Shown in pieces: positions 51,911 to 61,496 of a stretch of DNA of 64,000 bases; position 1 is the first letter of the stretch, and each line of letters begins with the position of its first letter. The stretch is from Thereva unica (lineage: Eukaryota > Arthropoda > Insecta > Diptera > Therevidae). The notes beneath the pieces were generated by a model. It saw only the letters and a program-made list of their open reading frames with translations. It did not search any database and was not told the origin of the DNA. The stretch lies in the NCBI GenBank assembly GCA_949987705.1, contig OX465282.1, positions 81,580,070 through 81,644,069 on the forward strand, written 5' to 3'. Position numbers and translations under genes: made by a program.

Positions 51911-54290
51911 TAGAGACGTAGTTCTTTTGTCCTTTTCGTCGTCTTTCTGCTTTTGCGCCTGTGCCCTTGTGATAATGTTACATTGCTTGGGCGTCTCTCC
52001 TTGTTTTGTTTGGAGGTGTTTTCCGGGTTGGTGAACTTGAGCTTCTACCGTGAAGGTTTTTGGCTCCTCTGCGAATTGTGGTATACGGCTGAGTGCATCA
52101 GCATTTGTATTATATTTTCCCGGTTTGTACTCGATAGTGTAGTCGTATTCCGACAGCTTGTGATGGAATCTCACTAGTCGAGTAGTTGGGTCTTTGACGT
52201 TGAATACGCCTTTGAGGGGTTTATGGTCCGTGTAGACCGTAAATTTCCGACCCAATAGGTAACACCTGAAATTTTTCACTGCCCAGACTATTGCCAGCAG
52301 CTCTTTCTCAATGGTGGAGTAGTTGCGTTCTGCCTTGTTTAAAGTGCGGCTTGCATAGGCAATAGGCTGGTCTTTCCCTACTTCTCCCTGAGAGAGCACT
52401 GCTCCGAGTGCCTCACTGCTTGCATCCGTTGTCAAGTTGAACGGCTTGTCGAAGTCTGGATAGATTAGCAGTGGAGGGGATACTAAGTTATTTTTTATTT
52501 GATGGAATGCGTCTTCACACTTTGGTGTCCAAGAAAACTTTACGCCTTTGCGTAGAAGGTTCGTTAAGGGACGGACTGTCTTTGAAAAATCTGGGACGAA
52601 TTTTCGGTAGTAATTGGCAAGGCCTAAGAACGATTGCACTTGCCTGATAGTCCGTGGGGCAGGGAACTTCTGGACGCATTCCGTTTTTCGTGGGTCTGGC
52701 AGAGCTCCTTTCTCTGAGCAAACGTGACCCAAGTAAACAACTTCCTTTCGGAGGAATTGGCACTTCTCTGGTTGTAATTTGAGGTTATTTTCCCTCAACC
52801 GGTCGAAGACTCTCCGAAGTTTAGTATTATGGTCCTCAAGGTTTTTACCGTAGATGACGATGTCATCCAGGTAGACAAAACATTCGAGGCCTTGCAGGCC
52901 TGTGAGGACGTAGTTCATGAGCCGTTGGAACGTAGCCGGGGCTCCTTTTAGCCCGAACGGCATACGTTTGAACTCATAGTGGCCGTAATTTGTGCTGAAG
53001 GCTGTCTTAGCGCGATCTTGTGGTTCCACAAGTACTTGGTGGTAACCACTGGCCAAGTCGAGGGTAGTGAAATGTCTTGAGTGACCGAGTTGGTCTAGAA
53101 TGTCCTCGATTCGTGGCAGAGGAAACGCGTTGCCTATGGTTTTTTCGTTGACTTTTCGAAAGTCGACAACTACTCTCCACTTCTTCTCTCCATTAGGGCC
53201 CGCCTTTTTGGGGACCACTAATAAGGGTGAGTTCCATGGGCTCTTACTGGGTTGGACTATGTCGTTGTCCAACATTTCTTCTAATTGTTCGTTAATTATC
53301 TGCCTTTGTGTCTCGGGCAGTCTGTACATTTTTTGGTTTATAATTTGGTCATAGACCATTGGAATTTCGTGGGAGATAGCGTCTGTGTAGGTGAGCTTAT
53401 CTCCCTTTAAGTGGAATATGTCTGCGTATTCGTGACATAGTTCCTTTATGGACCTCTTCTCTTCGGTCGTTAGGGGATGATCAAGGTTGAGCTCCTCGTC
53501 CACTATTTGAATGCGCTGTGCACGCTCTTGGTCGTCCGGGTCTTCATAGTCCGGGAATATGTGTCTAATGTGTAATAGGTTGGCGGCTTCCTGGTCACTG
53601 CTCTTGTGACCCCGTTTTAATTTGACCCCTAGTTTTTTCTGCCATTTGCGGCTTGTTTTGAGCGGTGGGGTGCCGGTTTTGGTTACCGGTCTTATACACT
53701 CGCCGTTGTCTTTCTTGACAAAGAGCCTTGGGCTAGAACTTGCAGGGTTGGAATTGAGTGGTATTGTAGAGTAGCCATTTGTGGAGACGAGCGTTAGAGT
53801 TAGGCTCGTTAGGGCTACTGGGTAGTTGTTAGCATTGAGGAGGCCAACAAATACTCTTTGGTTTCCAGAAGGTAAGAGGGCATTCGCGAGGAATACTCCC
53901 TCGCAGGGCTTTTGAGCTTTACAGAGCATTTCTTCCTCTAAACTTAATGGTATTGGTACCACCATCTGAGACCGGCCTGGGATACAAATAGATTCCGTTA
54001 CGATTACCTTTTGTCTTAGGTCCTCATTGGTCTCGAAACCGTTTAGGTTGTTATCTAACTTTGACCCATCTTGAGATTGGCAGCTTGTACTCCCTTCGGA
54101 GGGTACTTGGGAGACACCACCGGGGGTCGTCTCGGCTTCTACGAGCTGAGACTCCCTGGTTTGGGTTTGCTCCTGCTGCTCTCTAGGATTCGGTTTGGTA
54201 GTTTTGGTTTGTAAAGGAAAGGTAATTTCTTCCGGATTAATTTCCGTGCGAGGAAATCGTAATGTTTTGTTAGGACCCTCAACGTTGCAG
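51911..54290 (-). CDS. Element D RT and RNase H
   Basis: The open frame starts before the first ATG (53965) at about 54290. A spacer with NPEEITFPLQTK leads to RT: SPLLVVPKKAGPNGEKKWRV, TTLDLASGYHQVLV, MPFGLKGAPATFQRLM, CFVYLDDIVIYGKN (catalytic YLDD), LGHVCSEKGALPD. RNase H: NLTTDASSEALGAVLSQGE, FTVYTDHKPLKG, KYNTNADALSR. Motifs intact. The upstream protease lies in another frame. Confidence 0.93.
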
Positions 54291-54743
54291 TGCTGGGTCG
54301 TTTCCTAGAAGGCCATCTTTGGGAATCTCTGGCATGTTCTGCACTATTTGGAAAGTGCAAGGAATTGGGGTTTTCAATTTGAAGTTTCCTTGGCAACTTC
54401 CGAGAGTCTTCCCTTTACCGTATGGCGTTTCTAGCGTGCACTTTTGAGAAGGGTTTATGGTGACATTTTGTCGAAGCTTATTCTTTTTTAGTATTGTAAC
54501 CTCAGAGCCTGTATCCACCACTAGTTGTGTTTTGCCGTTGAGGCTTATGTCGAGCGGAAGAGTTACTAGTGGGTTTGTACCAGTTGAGGCCTGAGGTCCC
54601 CCATTTGGTTTTTTGTTAGTGTCTAATGTCGGGCCGGGGGTATTTGGTCCGACTCTGGGAAGTTTCCCGATTGGGAGTTCTCCCATCGCTGCCTTTGTCG
54701 ACAGTCTTCTGCCTGGTGGCCCCGTCTTCCGCAGAAATCGCAT
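54279..54743 (-). CDS. Element D protease
   Basis: 154-aa frame, read from gag by -1 slippage at GGGAAAC. QLVVDTGSEVTILKKNKL has the active-site Asp-Thr-Gly; GKTLGSCQGNFKL, then the C-terminal KDGLLGND motif. The frame ends two codons past the usual end, where a 1-nt change would lead into RT, so this copy seems broken between protease and RT. Confidence 0.9.
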   Translation of the reverse strand: MRFLRKTGPPGRRLSTKAAMGELPIGKLPRVGPNTPGPTLDTNKKPNGGPQASTGTNPLVTLPLDISLNGKTQLVVDTGSEVTILKKNKLRQNVTINPSQKCTLETPYGKGKTLGSCQGNFKLKTPIPCTFQIVQNMPEIPKDGLLGNDPALQR

Positions 54744-56317
54744 GTGTGGCGTATGTTGAATACTCGGCGATTGTTATTGCTTACCTGGTTTTGATTATGT
54801 GGCGGTTGTGAACGGGGCAGTGATTGTTGTTGATTATTTTGCTGATAAGTATTATTATATTGTGAATGTCTACCGCCATTATTGTTATTGGGGCGCTGTT
54901 CAGGGAAACGACCGTTATTAGGGAAATTCGGTCGGGAGCGCTCTGGTGGGCGGCGACAATCTCGCGCATCGTGATTTGTCGATCTACAAATGGTACAATA
55001 GGGAGTATTTTTTCTTTTAATACAATCGGCGTATGTGTGCCCCCTGTTTCGACAATAGCTACAGGTGACATTTGCCAACGGATTGCCTTGAGGTTTTTGA
55101 GGCGTTGGCGTTATTTGCGCCACCTGAGGTACTGTGGTAGTTGCGGTAGGGGCAGGTATACTTGTTGCGGTCGATTGTTGTGTATCGGGCAGGGGGAGAT
55201 TGTAGTTAGTTAGTGTTGCTTGGGGTGGAGTGTTATGTTCTTGTAATGTTGTATTGGGCAGGGTGATGGCGGCGGCGTTGTGCTGGGCGGGGTAGAGTGG
55301 AGGTATTGTTTGCATAGGTGTGGGGCCGTTCAGGCCTGTCTGTGATGGATATGTATAAGGACCATTATTGTAAGCCAGCGTATATGGATTGTGGTACAGG
55401 TTGGTGGTTGATATATTTGGCCCACCTTGATTGTACATTGGCAGGGCTGATGGACTTTGGTACTGGGCATGGATGTTCAGTGTTGTTTGCTGAAGTCTCT
55501 CCATGTCCAGGGCCTTTTGGATCAAATTGTCCAGGCCGTCATCGCCTGTTGCCAGCAAGTACTGGCATAAGTGTGGATTATTGATCCCTCCTTTTAATGC
55601 GCTTTTCGCAAAATCTTCTAACTGTACTTTGACTTGGGATGCTGATTCGCCGTATTTAGTTGAGGCGGCTTCTAGGCATAAAGACAGTTGTTGTTTTATG
55701 CGCGTGGTATACGCTGTGAGGGGTTCGATAGGGTACTGTCGGAGTGTTATTAGTTTATTAACTAACTCCTGATAAGTTTCCCTGGGTAAATACGTTCGGT
55801 TGAAGAGCTTTTCGGCTTCCTCGAAGTTGGCTGGCTGACTTGAGGCTATTAATTGGTATGCTTCTCCTCTGAGTCTGGTGGGGAGAATCTGAATAAATGC
55901 CTCCTTCTCAGTTGCTGTGAGACAGTGTAGAACTCTACGACAACAGCCTATGAACATTTGCAGCTCGATCGTCAGGGTCAGACTTTGTCCGCCAGAAAAT
56001 ATTGGGACCAGCTGTGCTGTTATTTTGGCGACTTTTATGTATTCGTCTGCCATGGCTGTGTTTAGTAGGAGTTCTTTCTTTTCTCTTGTTGTATGGTCCT
56101 TTTGATCTTTATGTAGGGTAAGGTCCTCCTCAGAATCTGTGAGGGACACGCTTACCCAATTCAGAAGTTCTTCGGTAAAACTGGCGGCAGGCGAACGAGT
56201 GTCGTCGGTTTTACAATTCTTATCACTACTTTCTAAATTATCTAAAATAGGCGTTTCGCTTAGAAGAGGGCGCTCGAGAGACTGGAAATTAGCTAATTCC
56301 TCTCTAAATTTGAGGGT
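54623..56317 (-). CDS. Element D gag, main frame
   Basis: Open from about 56317; ATG-type start unclear because translation should enter from the upstream frame. Capsid: PIFSGGQSLTLTIELQMF, LPTRLRGEAYQLIASSQPA, TYLPRETYQELVNKLITLRQ. A Pro/Thr/Gln-rich linker follows, then three zinc knuckles: CSYCRNRGHTYADC, CTICRSTNHDARDC, CDFCGRRGHQAEDC. Ends PPARH-stop. Confidence 0.9.
   Translation of the reverse strand, partial: TLKFREELANFQSLERPLLSETPILDNLESSDKNCKTDDTRSPAASFTEELLNWVSVSLTDSEEDLTLHKDQKDHTTREKKELLLNTAMADEYIKVAKITAQLVPIFSGGQSLTLTIELQMFIGCCRRVLHCLTATEKEAFIQILPTRLRGEAYQLIASSQPANFEEAEKLFNRTYLPRETYQELVNKLITLRQYPIEPLTAYTTRIKQQLSLCLEAASTKYGESASQVKVQLEDFAKSALKGGINNPHLCQYLLATGDDGLDNLIQKALDMERLQQTTLNIHAQYQSPSALPMYNQGGPNISTTNLYHNPYTLAYNNGPYTYPSQTGLNGPTPMQTIPPLYPAQHNAAAITLPNTTLQEHNTPPQATLTNYNLPLPDTQQSTATSIPAPTATTTVPQVAQITPTPQKPQGNPLANVTCSYCRNRGHTYADCIKRKNTPYCTICRSTNHDARDCRRPPERSRPNFPNNGRFPEQRPNNNNGGRHSQYNNTYQQNNQQQSLPRSQPPHNQNQVSNNNRRVFNIRHTCDFCGRRGHQAEDCRQRQRWENSQSGNFPESDQIPPARH
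54637..54668 (-). promoter_or_regulatory. Gag-pol -1 frameshift signal
   Basis: GGGAAAC (54668-54662) is read in gag as G-GGA-AAC, the exact X-XXY-YYZ form. After a 9-nt spacer comes a stem GTCGG...CCGAC that encloses ~16 nt. Slippage moves from the gag frame into the protease frame seen downstream. Confidence 0.8.
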
Positions 56318-56688
56318 GCTTTTTTTTTATTCTCTATTTGTGTCAGGCGGTTTTTGCGAGTTCTATTTGACTCTCGTTCTACTGCCTGACACGCGGTGAT
56401 ATTTATATCACCTGTCTCGAGCGCTCTCTTCAAAATTGTATCTAAACTTAACTTAAAACCTACTTGTTGTTTGTTTGGTCCTCCTAATAGGGTGCCGCTC
56501 CTCAGTTTCCTGGGTGATCCTGTTGTTGTGGGTGTGGAAGTGTCGCCTGTCTGTTTGAACTGTGGAGTGTCGTTGGATCTTGATGCGGTTGAAAAGCCTG
56601 CTGTTGTTTGATGGTCCCTCGGTGGGGGAGTTTCTAGCTGACTGGAGTCCCCTTGTTGGCCCTCTGACATAGGGCGTATCCTGGGCAC
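56293..56688 (-). CDS. Element D gag, N-terminal frame
   Basis: 131 aa. MPRIRPMSEGQQGDSSQLET, Thr/Pro-rich, then SLDTILKRALETGDINI and a basic end at ENKKK. The A9 run there is where the frame must change by -1 to enter the main gag frame. Either a 1-nt indel or slippage. The ATG follows a ~260-nt leader. Confidence 0.75.
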   Translation of the reverse strand: MPRIRPMSEGQQGDSSQLETPPPRDHQTTAGFSTASRSNDTPQFKQTGDTSTPTTTGSPRKLRSGTLLGGPNKQQVGFKLSLDTILKRALETGDINITACQAVERESNRTRKNRLTQIENKKKAPSNLERN

Positions 56689-56926
56689 GGATGAAGCCCG
56701 CGAAAGTCCCTCGCTGATAAAACTTTGGGGGGTAAATACGTGCTCGCCTGGAGCAGAGGCACCTATAGATGATTACCCCCAAGCGTTGATTCGTGGAGGA
56801 TCTGGGATATTTTATGCGCCTTAGCTGCAGACGTTAACACTGCCCCCAAGTCAGGCTCAGCCTTGGGTTGATGGTCAAAGGAGCCTAGACCAGCAGTATT
56901 AACACCTTTCTTTGTTAGCGCACCCA

Positions 56927-56949
56927 GATCCTACCGGCTGCGCCAATTT
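56927..56949 (-). promoter_or_regulatory. Element D primer-binding site
   Basis: Minus strand AAATTGGCGCAGCCGGTAGG follows the LTR. TGGCGCAGYCGG is the serine-tRNA type used by 17.6/297 relatives; the exact tRNA is not certain. Confidence 0.7.
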
Positions 56950-58164
56950 TGTTATGTTATTTTGTTATGGTATTCTTGTTATTGTTTATATAACGATGTT
57001 CTTATTTCTCTTTTTAGTTAATTAAGTAAAAAGGTTCAAATTTAAAATGAAACTTGGGTTTATTATTATATATATATATATATTTTTTTGTTACTAAAAA
57101 ACACAATAGCTTAGTTATTAAAAGAATTAAACTTTCTCACAATTTTAATTTCTTATTATTTTTTACTAATTTGTTTATATGTAATATTGTTTTAACGTTT
57201 TTGTTTTATAATACTTTTTATTTATTTTTAGTAATATTTTATGAACGTACTACGAAATAGATAAACACTAAATGTTGCTTGTTACACAAAAAAAACTCTT
57301 GGTTGACTTAATTGACTTTAAATGTATAAACAATAAACTGAAGTGTGTTGCCCCACAATACAAACAAAATACTGATCTCGTAATTGTAATTAATAAAACA
57401 AATCGGGATAATGGACTTAATTATCACAAAGAACTAAACTCTCACACAATCTTTATGGTTTACTATCTATAAACATTTAACTCCGCGCCGCCGAGAACCG
57501 AACCCCTTTTTTTTTGACTTTAGACAATAACCGTTTTTTTTTTTAAGTTTCCACCGGTTGAAAAAAACACTCTATTTATTTTTGGGACGCGCCCGCCGCG
57601 GTCAAGGGTTTAGACAACACTTTCGTAAAAATTGTAGCCGCGCTCGCCGCGGTCAAATGTTAATTTTAAAACTTTTTATTAAAAATGGGAGACGCGCCCG
57701 TCGCCGATCGTAGTTTTAACAACACTCTCTTTTAATCGCCCGCCGCCGGTGAAGAACCAAACTAGACTCGTTGATCGATCACTCGATCGATCCTCATTTT
57801 CCCGAAACCTTTCTTTCGAAAAGATCTTCCGTTTGCATTTTTCTTCAGGGCCTTCAGCCTTGCTTGACCCAAGGTTGAGGTCGCCGGCCGGAAAAATGCA
57901 TTCGTCAGATTTTTCTTTAAGTGGCCTGAAACTGGCGCAATTTGCTTACGATCTTTTTTCTTTCGTTTATTAATTTCGCAAGGCAAATTGCGCTAAATAT
58001 TTGTTGCCAATTTCCTTTGGCGTTTCAGGTTACACTTAGAACTTGTGCACATTTAGTGTATATAACATTAAAGGTTCAAGGTTTTTTGATATTAAGAAGT
58101 AGTTTTGGAGATTTATGTTGGAATTTGAATAATTTTGAAGGCGGCTCAAAATTTCTACATAACA
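56950..58164 (-). repeat. Element D 5' LTR
   Basis: 1215 bp, partner of 49153-50389. Contains 29 bp absent there (near 57332-57360) and lacks three blocks present there. Confidence 0.95.
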
Positions 58165-58351
58165 GTTGTAATTAATTAATTCATTGACATCTGTTTCATT
58201 CTTATCAACAAAACCTTCTCCACCAATATTTTACCCAGCAGTTAAAACGCGATTTACATCTGTTGGGGTTAGAGAATTTTCTGTAATAACAACGATACCT
58301 GGCTTTAGTTTTTTCCAACAGGTGTTGAGCATCGAGGATTTTACTTCTTTA
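58165..58351 (-). pseudogene. Tigger-like transposase, later part
   Basis: KEVKSSMLNTCWKKLKPGI, VVITENSLTPTDVNR, a stop after TAG, then GFVDKNETDVNELI reading into the D insertion. WKKLxP after a helix is characteristic near the end of the Tigger DDE domain. The MITE at 58352 lies just upstream. Confidence 0.75.
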
Positions 58352-58701
58352 AAGGGCTCCGGAGACGATCAATAATATTGTCAATACGGCTCTCAAGAAT
58401 ATTGACGAGGCGCATTGAAAGGGCATATTGACCGTTTACCAGGGGTTCAAACGTATTGTCAATTTATTGAAGCATATTGATAGAAATTTTGTTTGAAGCG
58501 CATTGACGCGAGGCATATTGATGCACACATTGACGTTTACAAGGTTTATTGGTCAATATTTCGTTAGTATTTCAACACCACTGCGAAGTCGCCGTATTGA
58601 TATGTAGTTCGATTGAAGAGATTTTTGAAGCGTATTGACAGGAGCTTCAATATTATTGTCCATACGTATTGACAATATTATTGATCGTCTCCGGGGCCCT
58701 T
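58352..58701. mobile_element. 350-bp MITE with TA duplication
   Basis: Ends AAGGGCYCCGGAGACGATC form ~37-bp terminal inverted repeats and flank TA on both sides (58350-58351, 58702-58703), so a Tc1/mariner-type MITE is likely. The interior repeats ATTGA-containing phrases at least eight times. It interrupts the transposase between IIN and KEV codons. Confidence 0.85.
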
Positions 58702-59225
58702 TAGGGATATGTTGATTATTTCTACGCAATTTAGTATTGAAAATTCTTTCCAAATTTGCAGAACTGTTGCATTCGAATCACAATCAACGATTAATTAACT
58801 TAGGCTTAGTTACATGTTTTTTCGCCGAATTAGAACACATAACTAAAGTTATCTTGTCTTTTGACGCCTTGAAACCAGAAGCGGAAGTTTCATTTTTTGC
58901 AATGTAAGTCCAGGCAGGCATTTTTTTCCAATACAGAGCAAATTCATCAACGTTATAGACTTGTTTTGCTATATAATTGCCTTCCTCTCTATGTCTGGAA
59001 AATATTTCGGGGAATCTTTGAGCTGCTTCTGTATCGGCTAATGCACTTTCTCCAACAATTCTCACATTACGCAAAGAATATCTCTTCTTAAATCTGTCAA
59101 ATCATCCTGTGCTAGCTTTAAATTCGGGCTTATGCAATTCAATCGATGAAACGCACTCAGAATCCTTTAAACGTTGGTAAACCTTGAGTGCCTTTTGTTT
59201 TATAGCAACACTATTTAAAGGTAGA
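58702..59225 (-). pseudogene. Tigger-like (pogo group) transposase core
   Basis: KQKALKVYQRLKD (HTH_CENPB end), EFKASTG, then TGA at 59104 where Trp is expected, FDRFKKRYSLRNVRIVGES, QVYNVDEFALYWKKMPAWTY (first catalytic Asp), GFKASKDKITLVMCSNSA, KPKLIN, VLQIWKEFSILNCVEII. Catalytic second and third Asp regions are partly lost. The N-terminal half is replaced by BEL gag sequence, so the fusion is a deletion junction. Confidence 0.85.
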
Positions 59226-59451
59226 TATATTTCTTGAGTAACAGTGTATGAATGAGAGGGTTGCTCTGCTTGAGCGGTTAAAAATTGATGTCGTTTCTTT
59301 CGAATTGGCTCCAATCATTATCCAATCGTTCTAGCATCGATCGAACATATGCTGCTGTTCGTCTGCTGGGACTTTTCTTGAAATTAACAAAATCTTTGCT
59401 GATTTTTTCGTCTACGGCGGCTTGCTTCTTCAATAGAGATGAAATGTCCAT
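59226..59451 (-). pseudogene. BEL gag N-terminus
   Basis: MDISSLLKKQAAVDEKISKD, SRRTAAYVRSMLERLDNDWS, then after a frame change KRHQFLTAQAEQPSHSYTVT. Same style as 33039-33611 and the same primer site lies 28 bp upstream. It ends abruptly at the Tigger junction. Confidence 0.7.
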
Positions 59452-59477
59452 AGTTATTACATTGTAATGTTCTAAGT

Positions 59478-59496
59478 AATCACGTCGGGGTCACCA
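59478..59496 (-). promoter_or_regulatory. tRNA-Trp primer-binding site
   Basis: TGGTGACCCCGACGTGATT on the minus strand, identical to the site at 33705-33722 plus one base. Confidence 0.8.
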
Positions 59497-59499
59497 GAA

Positions 59500-59760
59500 T
59501 GTACAAAAAATAGAATATTTGTTTTGTTGTTAAGTTAAACCGAAAAAAAAAGGCTTTGAGTTCTGACTGATACCGACCATGTTTATTTTGATTTATTTCT
59601 TATATACAAAATTTTCTTACAAGAACTTAAATTAAGTATGTAAAAACAGTTCCCATCGAATTTGCAATTGTCGGCATAAAAATTCTTGAAATTCTTAACT
59701 TGCGTTTTCCACGCTGAGGGAAATCGGAGATGTGCAAAGATGTCACCTTGATGCGGTAAG
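59500..59760 (-). repeat. Probable BEL LTR, borders uncertain
   Basis: DNA between the primer site and the pol end. It ends TGTACA three bases from the primer site on the minus strand. The outer border is not defined because no partner is in the window. Confidence 0.4.
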
Positions 59761-59761
59761 G

Positions 59762-60544
59762 TTAGGAATTTTTTTTCTGTGAGAAAATTAATTTAAAACA
59801 AATTTGTGCAATAGCAGATTCGGTGGAAATTATAAATTTTATTTTATTATGTCTCGGTGTTTTCAGTAACAGCATTGGGTGCTTTGTATCGTAAGATAGG
59901 TTGGCTTCCTCGAGTCTTCCTCCTACTCGTATAATCCAATTTTCATCAATAAATGGGCTGAGGCTGCTGATGGGACTTGCGTTGTGTACGATGCCTGACT
60001 TTTTCAATTGGTGTAGCTCCTCCTTGAATGTTTCAGCTTGCGTTTCCTTAATAAGGACAATTAGCGCTTCTTCTAGCACATTTACAGTTAACTGCACCTT
60101 GACTCTATCTGCTTGTGTTTTGCACTTACAATTCTTTACAAATCTAAGAACGTAAGCCGTAACCCTCTGCATATGGTTAAAGGAATTACGATGGTTGATG
60201 ATTTTGGTAACCAATGCTGCAACCATGTTTACTGGGTTTGTAATCTTTGTTCTTTTCTTCTCCAAATCGCTCGCTGCAGGAACATATTGTGCTGGCCAAA
60301 TGGATTCCTTCCCATGTAGGAACGGTGGTCCGTGAAACCATAATGCGTGGCCTTCTAATTTCTCTCGGGAGCAAGACCTCTGGCTAATACATCAGCCGGA
60401 TTCTGCTTTGAGGCTACATATCGCCACTGATTGGCTTCAGACAACTCTTGGATTGCTGCTATCTTATTAGCAACAAAGCTCTGGAAGGATGATGACGCAG
60501 AGTTCAACCAGTTGAGGACAATTTCAGAATCAGTCCAGTAAAAC
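59762..60544 (-). pseudogene. BEL/Pao pol: RNase H end to pre-integrase
   Basis: FYWTDSEIVLNWLNSASSSF, KIAAIQELSEANQWRYVASK, QNPADVLARGL, then frames with VSRTTVPTWEGIHLAS and QRVTAYVLRFVKNCKCKTQA, SSLSPFIDENWIIRVGGRLE. This is the BEL order after RT. Several frame breaks; integrase missing. Confidence 0.85.
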
Positions 60545-61496
60545 TAGAGTTTCACGAGATGCAACACTAGTCTTGCAACTCTTGCACTGTCGCATGCGAG
60601 ACAAGACAACACGCGAGACAACAGCTTCTGTCCCATGGCGAGAATAGCGCGCACTAAATAATCCTAGTCTCGCCGAGACAACACTATCGAATGTGAGATT
60701 GTCGCGCTCTCGCTCGAACTCGCGGGATTTCCCAGTCGGTTAGTTTTTCCCCGATCGTTGCTGGATTTCCCGATTCTATAGAAAGTAGAGATTTTCGTCG
60801 GTAATATATTTATGAGCTGGACAACCCCAGTCTTCCAGAGTTTAAAGTTGCCAATAAATCCCCAACACGCCGGCGAGAGCGCGAGTGCACCCTTCTAAAC
60901 ATCCCATTGTCTCATCGAGAGAAGCGCCCCTAAGCTAGTCACACTACTCGCGCGGAGACACAGGGTGGTGTAAATAAAAACTAAGTGAACACTCTGAGTG
61001 GATTCTCTTGAGAAGGGTATGTTGTCCAGAGTGAACACTAATTAGGAGGGAATAAAAATTCTCTTAAATGGTTATTTTATGTTAAATTTTTGTTGGTTTT
61101 AATTTTTATTTGCATCTACGAAAAGAAGTTCTTTTTCAATTTATTTGTTATTCTGTGTAGATTTAGGGGTGGGATTAAAATAAATTTCCTAAATTGTTTA
61201 ATAATATTTCAACAATTTTTAAATTTACCTACAGATTGTCGCAGAGGTCGTGGCGGCGGCCGCTTGCGAAGGAATTCTCCATACATTTAAATTCTCCGCA
61301 GGGCAAAAACGGATGGTGGAGGATGTCGAGAGTGCAACACTAACTCTCACGAGAGTAACGCGATACTATCGCGACACAGCACTATACTATCACTGTTGTA
61401 CAGGGGTGCGAGACAAGACAACAGTGGTCTCACTCTCGCGCAGCGAGATCGAGACCGCGGCCAACTGTTGTCTTGTCTCGCTCTCGTGAAACTCTA
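60545..61496. mobile_element. Non-autonomous hAT-type element, 952 bp
   Basis: Perfect 15-bp terminal repeats TAGAGTTTCACGAGA and an 8-bp target duplication with one mismatch (AGTAAAAC 60537-60544, AGTAGAAC 61497-61504). Subterminal GAGACAAGACAACA occurs near both ends. No transposase frame. It splits BEL pol between KTFY and WTDS codons. Confidence 0.88.

Larger units (their letters stand above)
49153..58164 (-). mobile_element. Element D: near-intact Gypsy LTR retrotransposon
   Basis: 9012 bp with LTRs at 49153-50389 and 56950-58164, flanked by GTTG (49149-49152, 58165-58168). Minus order: LTR, primer site, gag, -1 frameshift, protease, RT, RNase H, integrase, polypurine tract, LTR. No env. 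LTRs show few substitutions, so it is recent. One frame change and one stop in pol plus a frame change at A9 in gag remain to be explained. Confidence 0.95.

Noticed and set aside
54866..55213. 115-aa plus-strand ORF rich in Ile/Arg/Cys
   Set aside because: Antisense of the gag zinc-knuckle region of element D.
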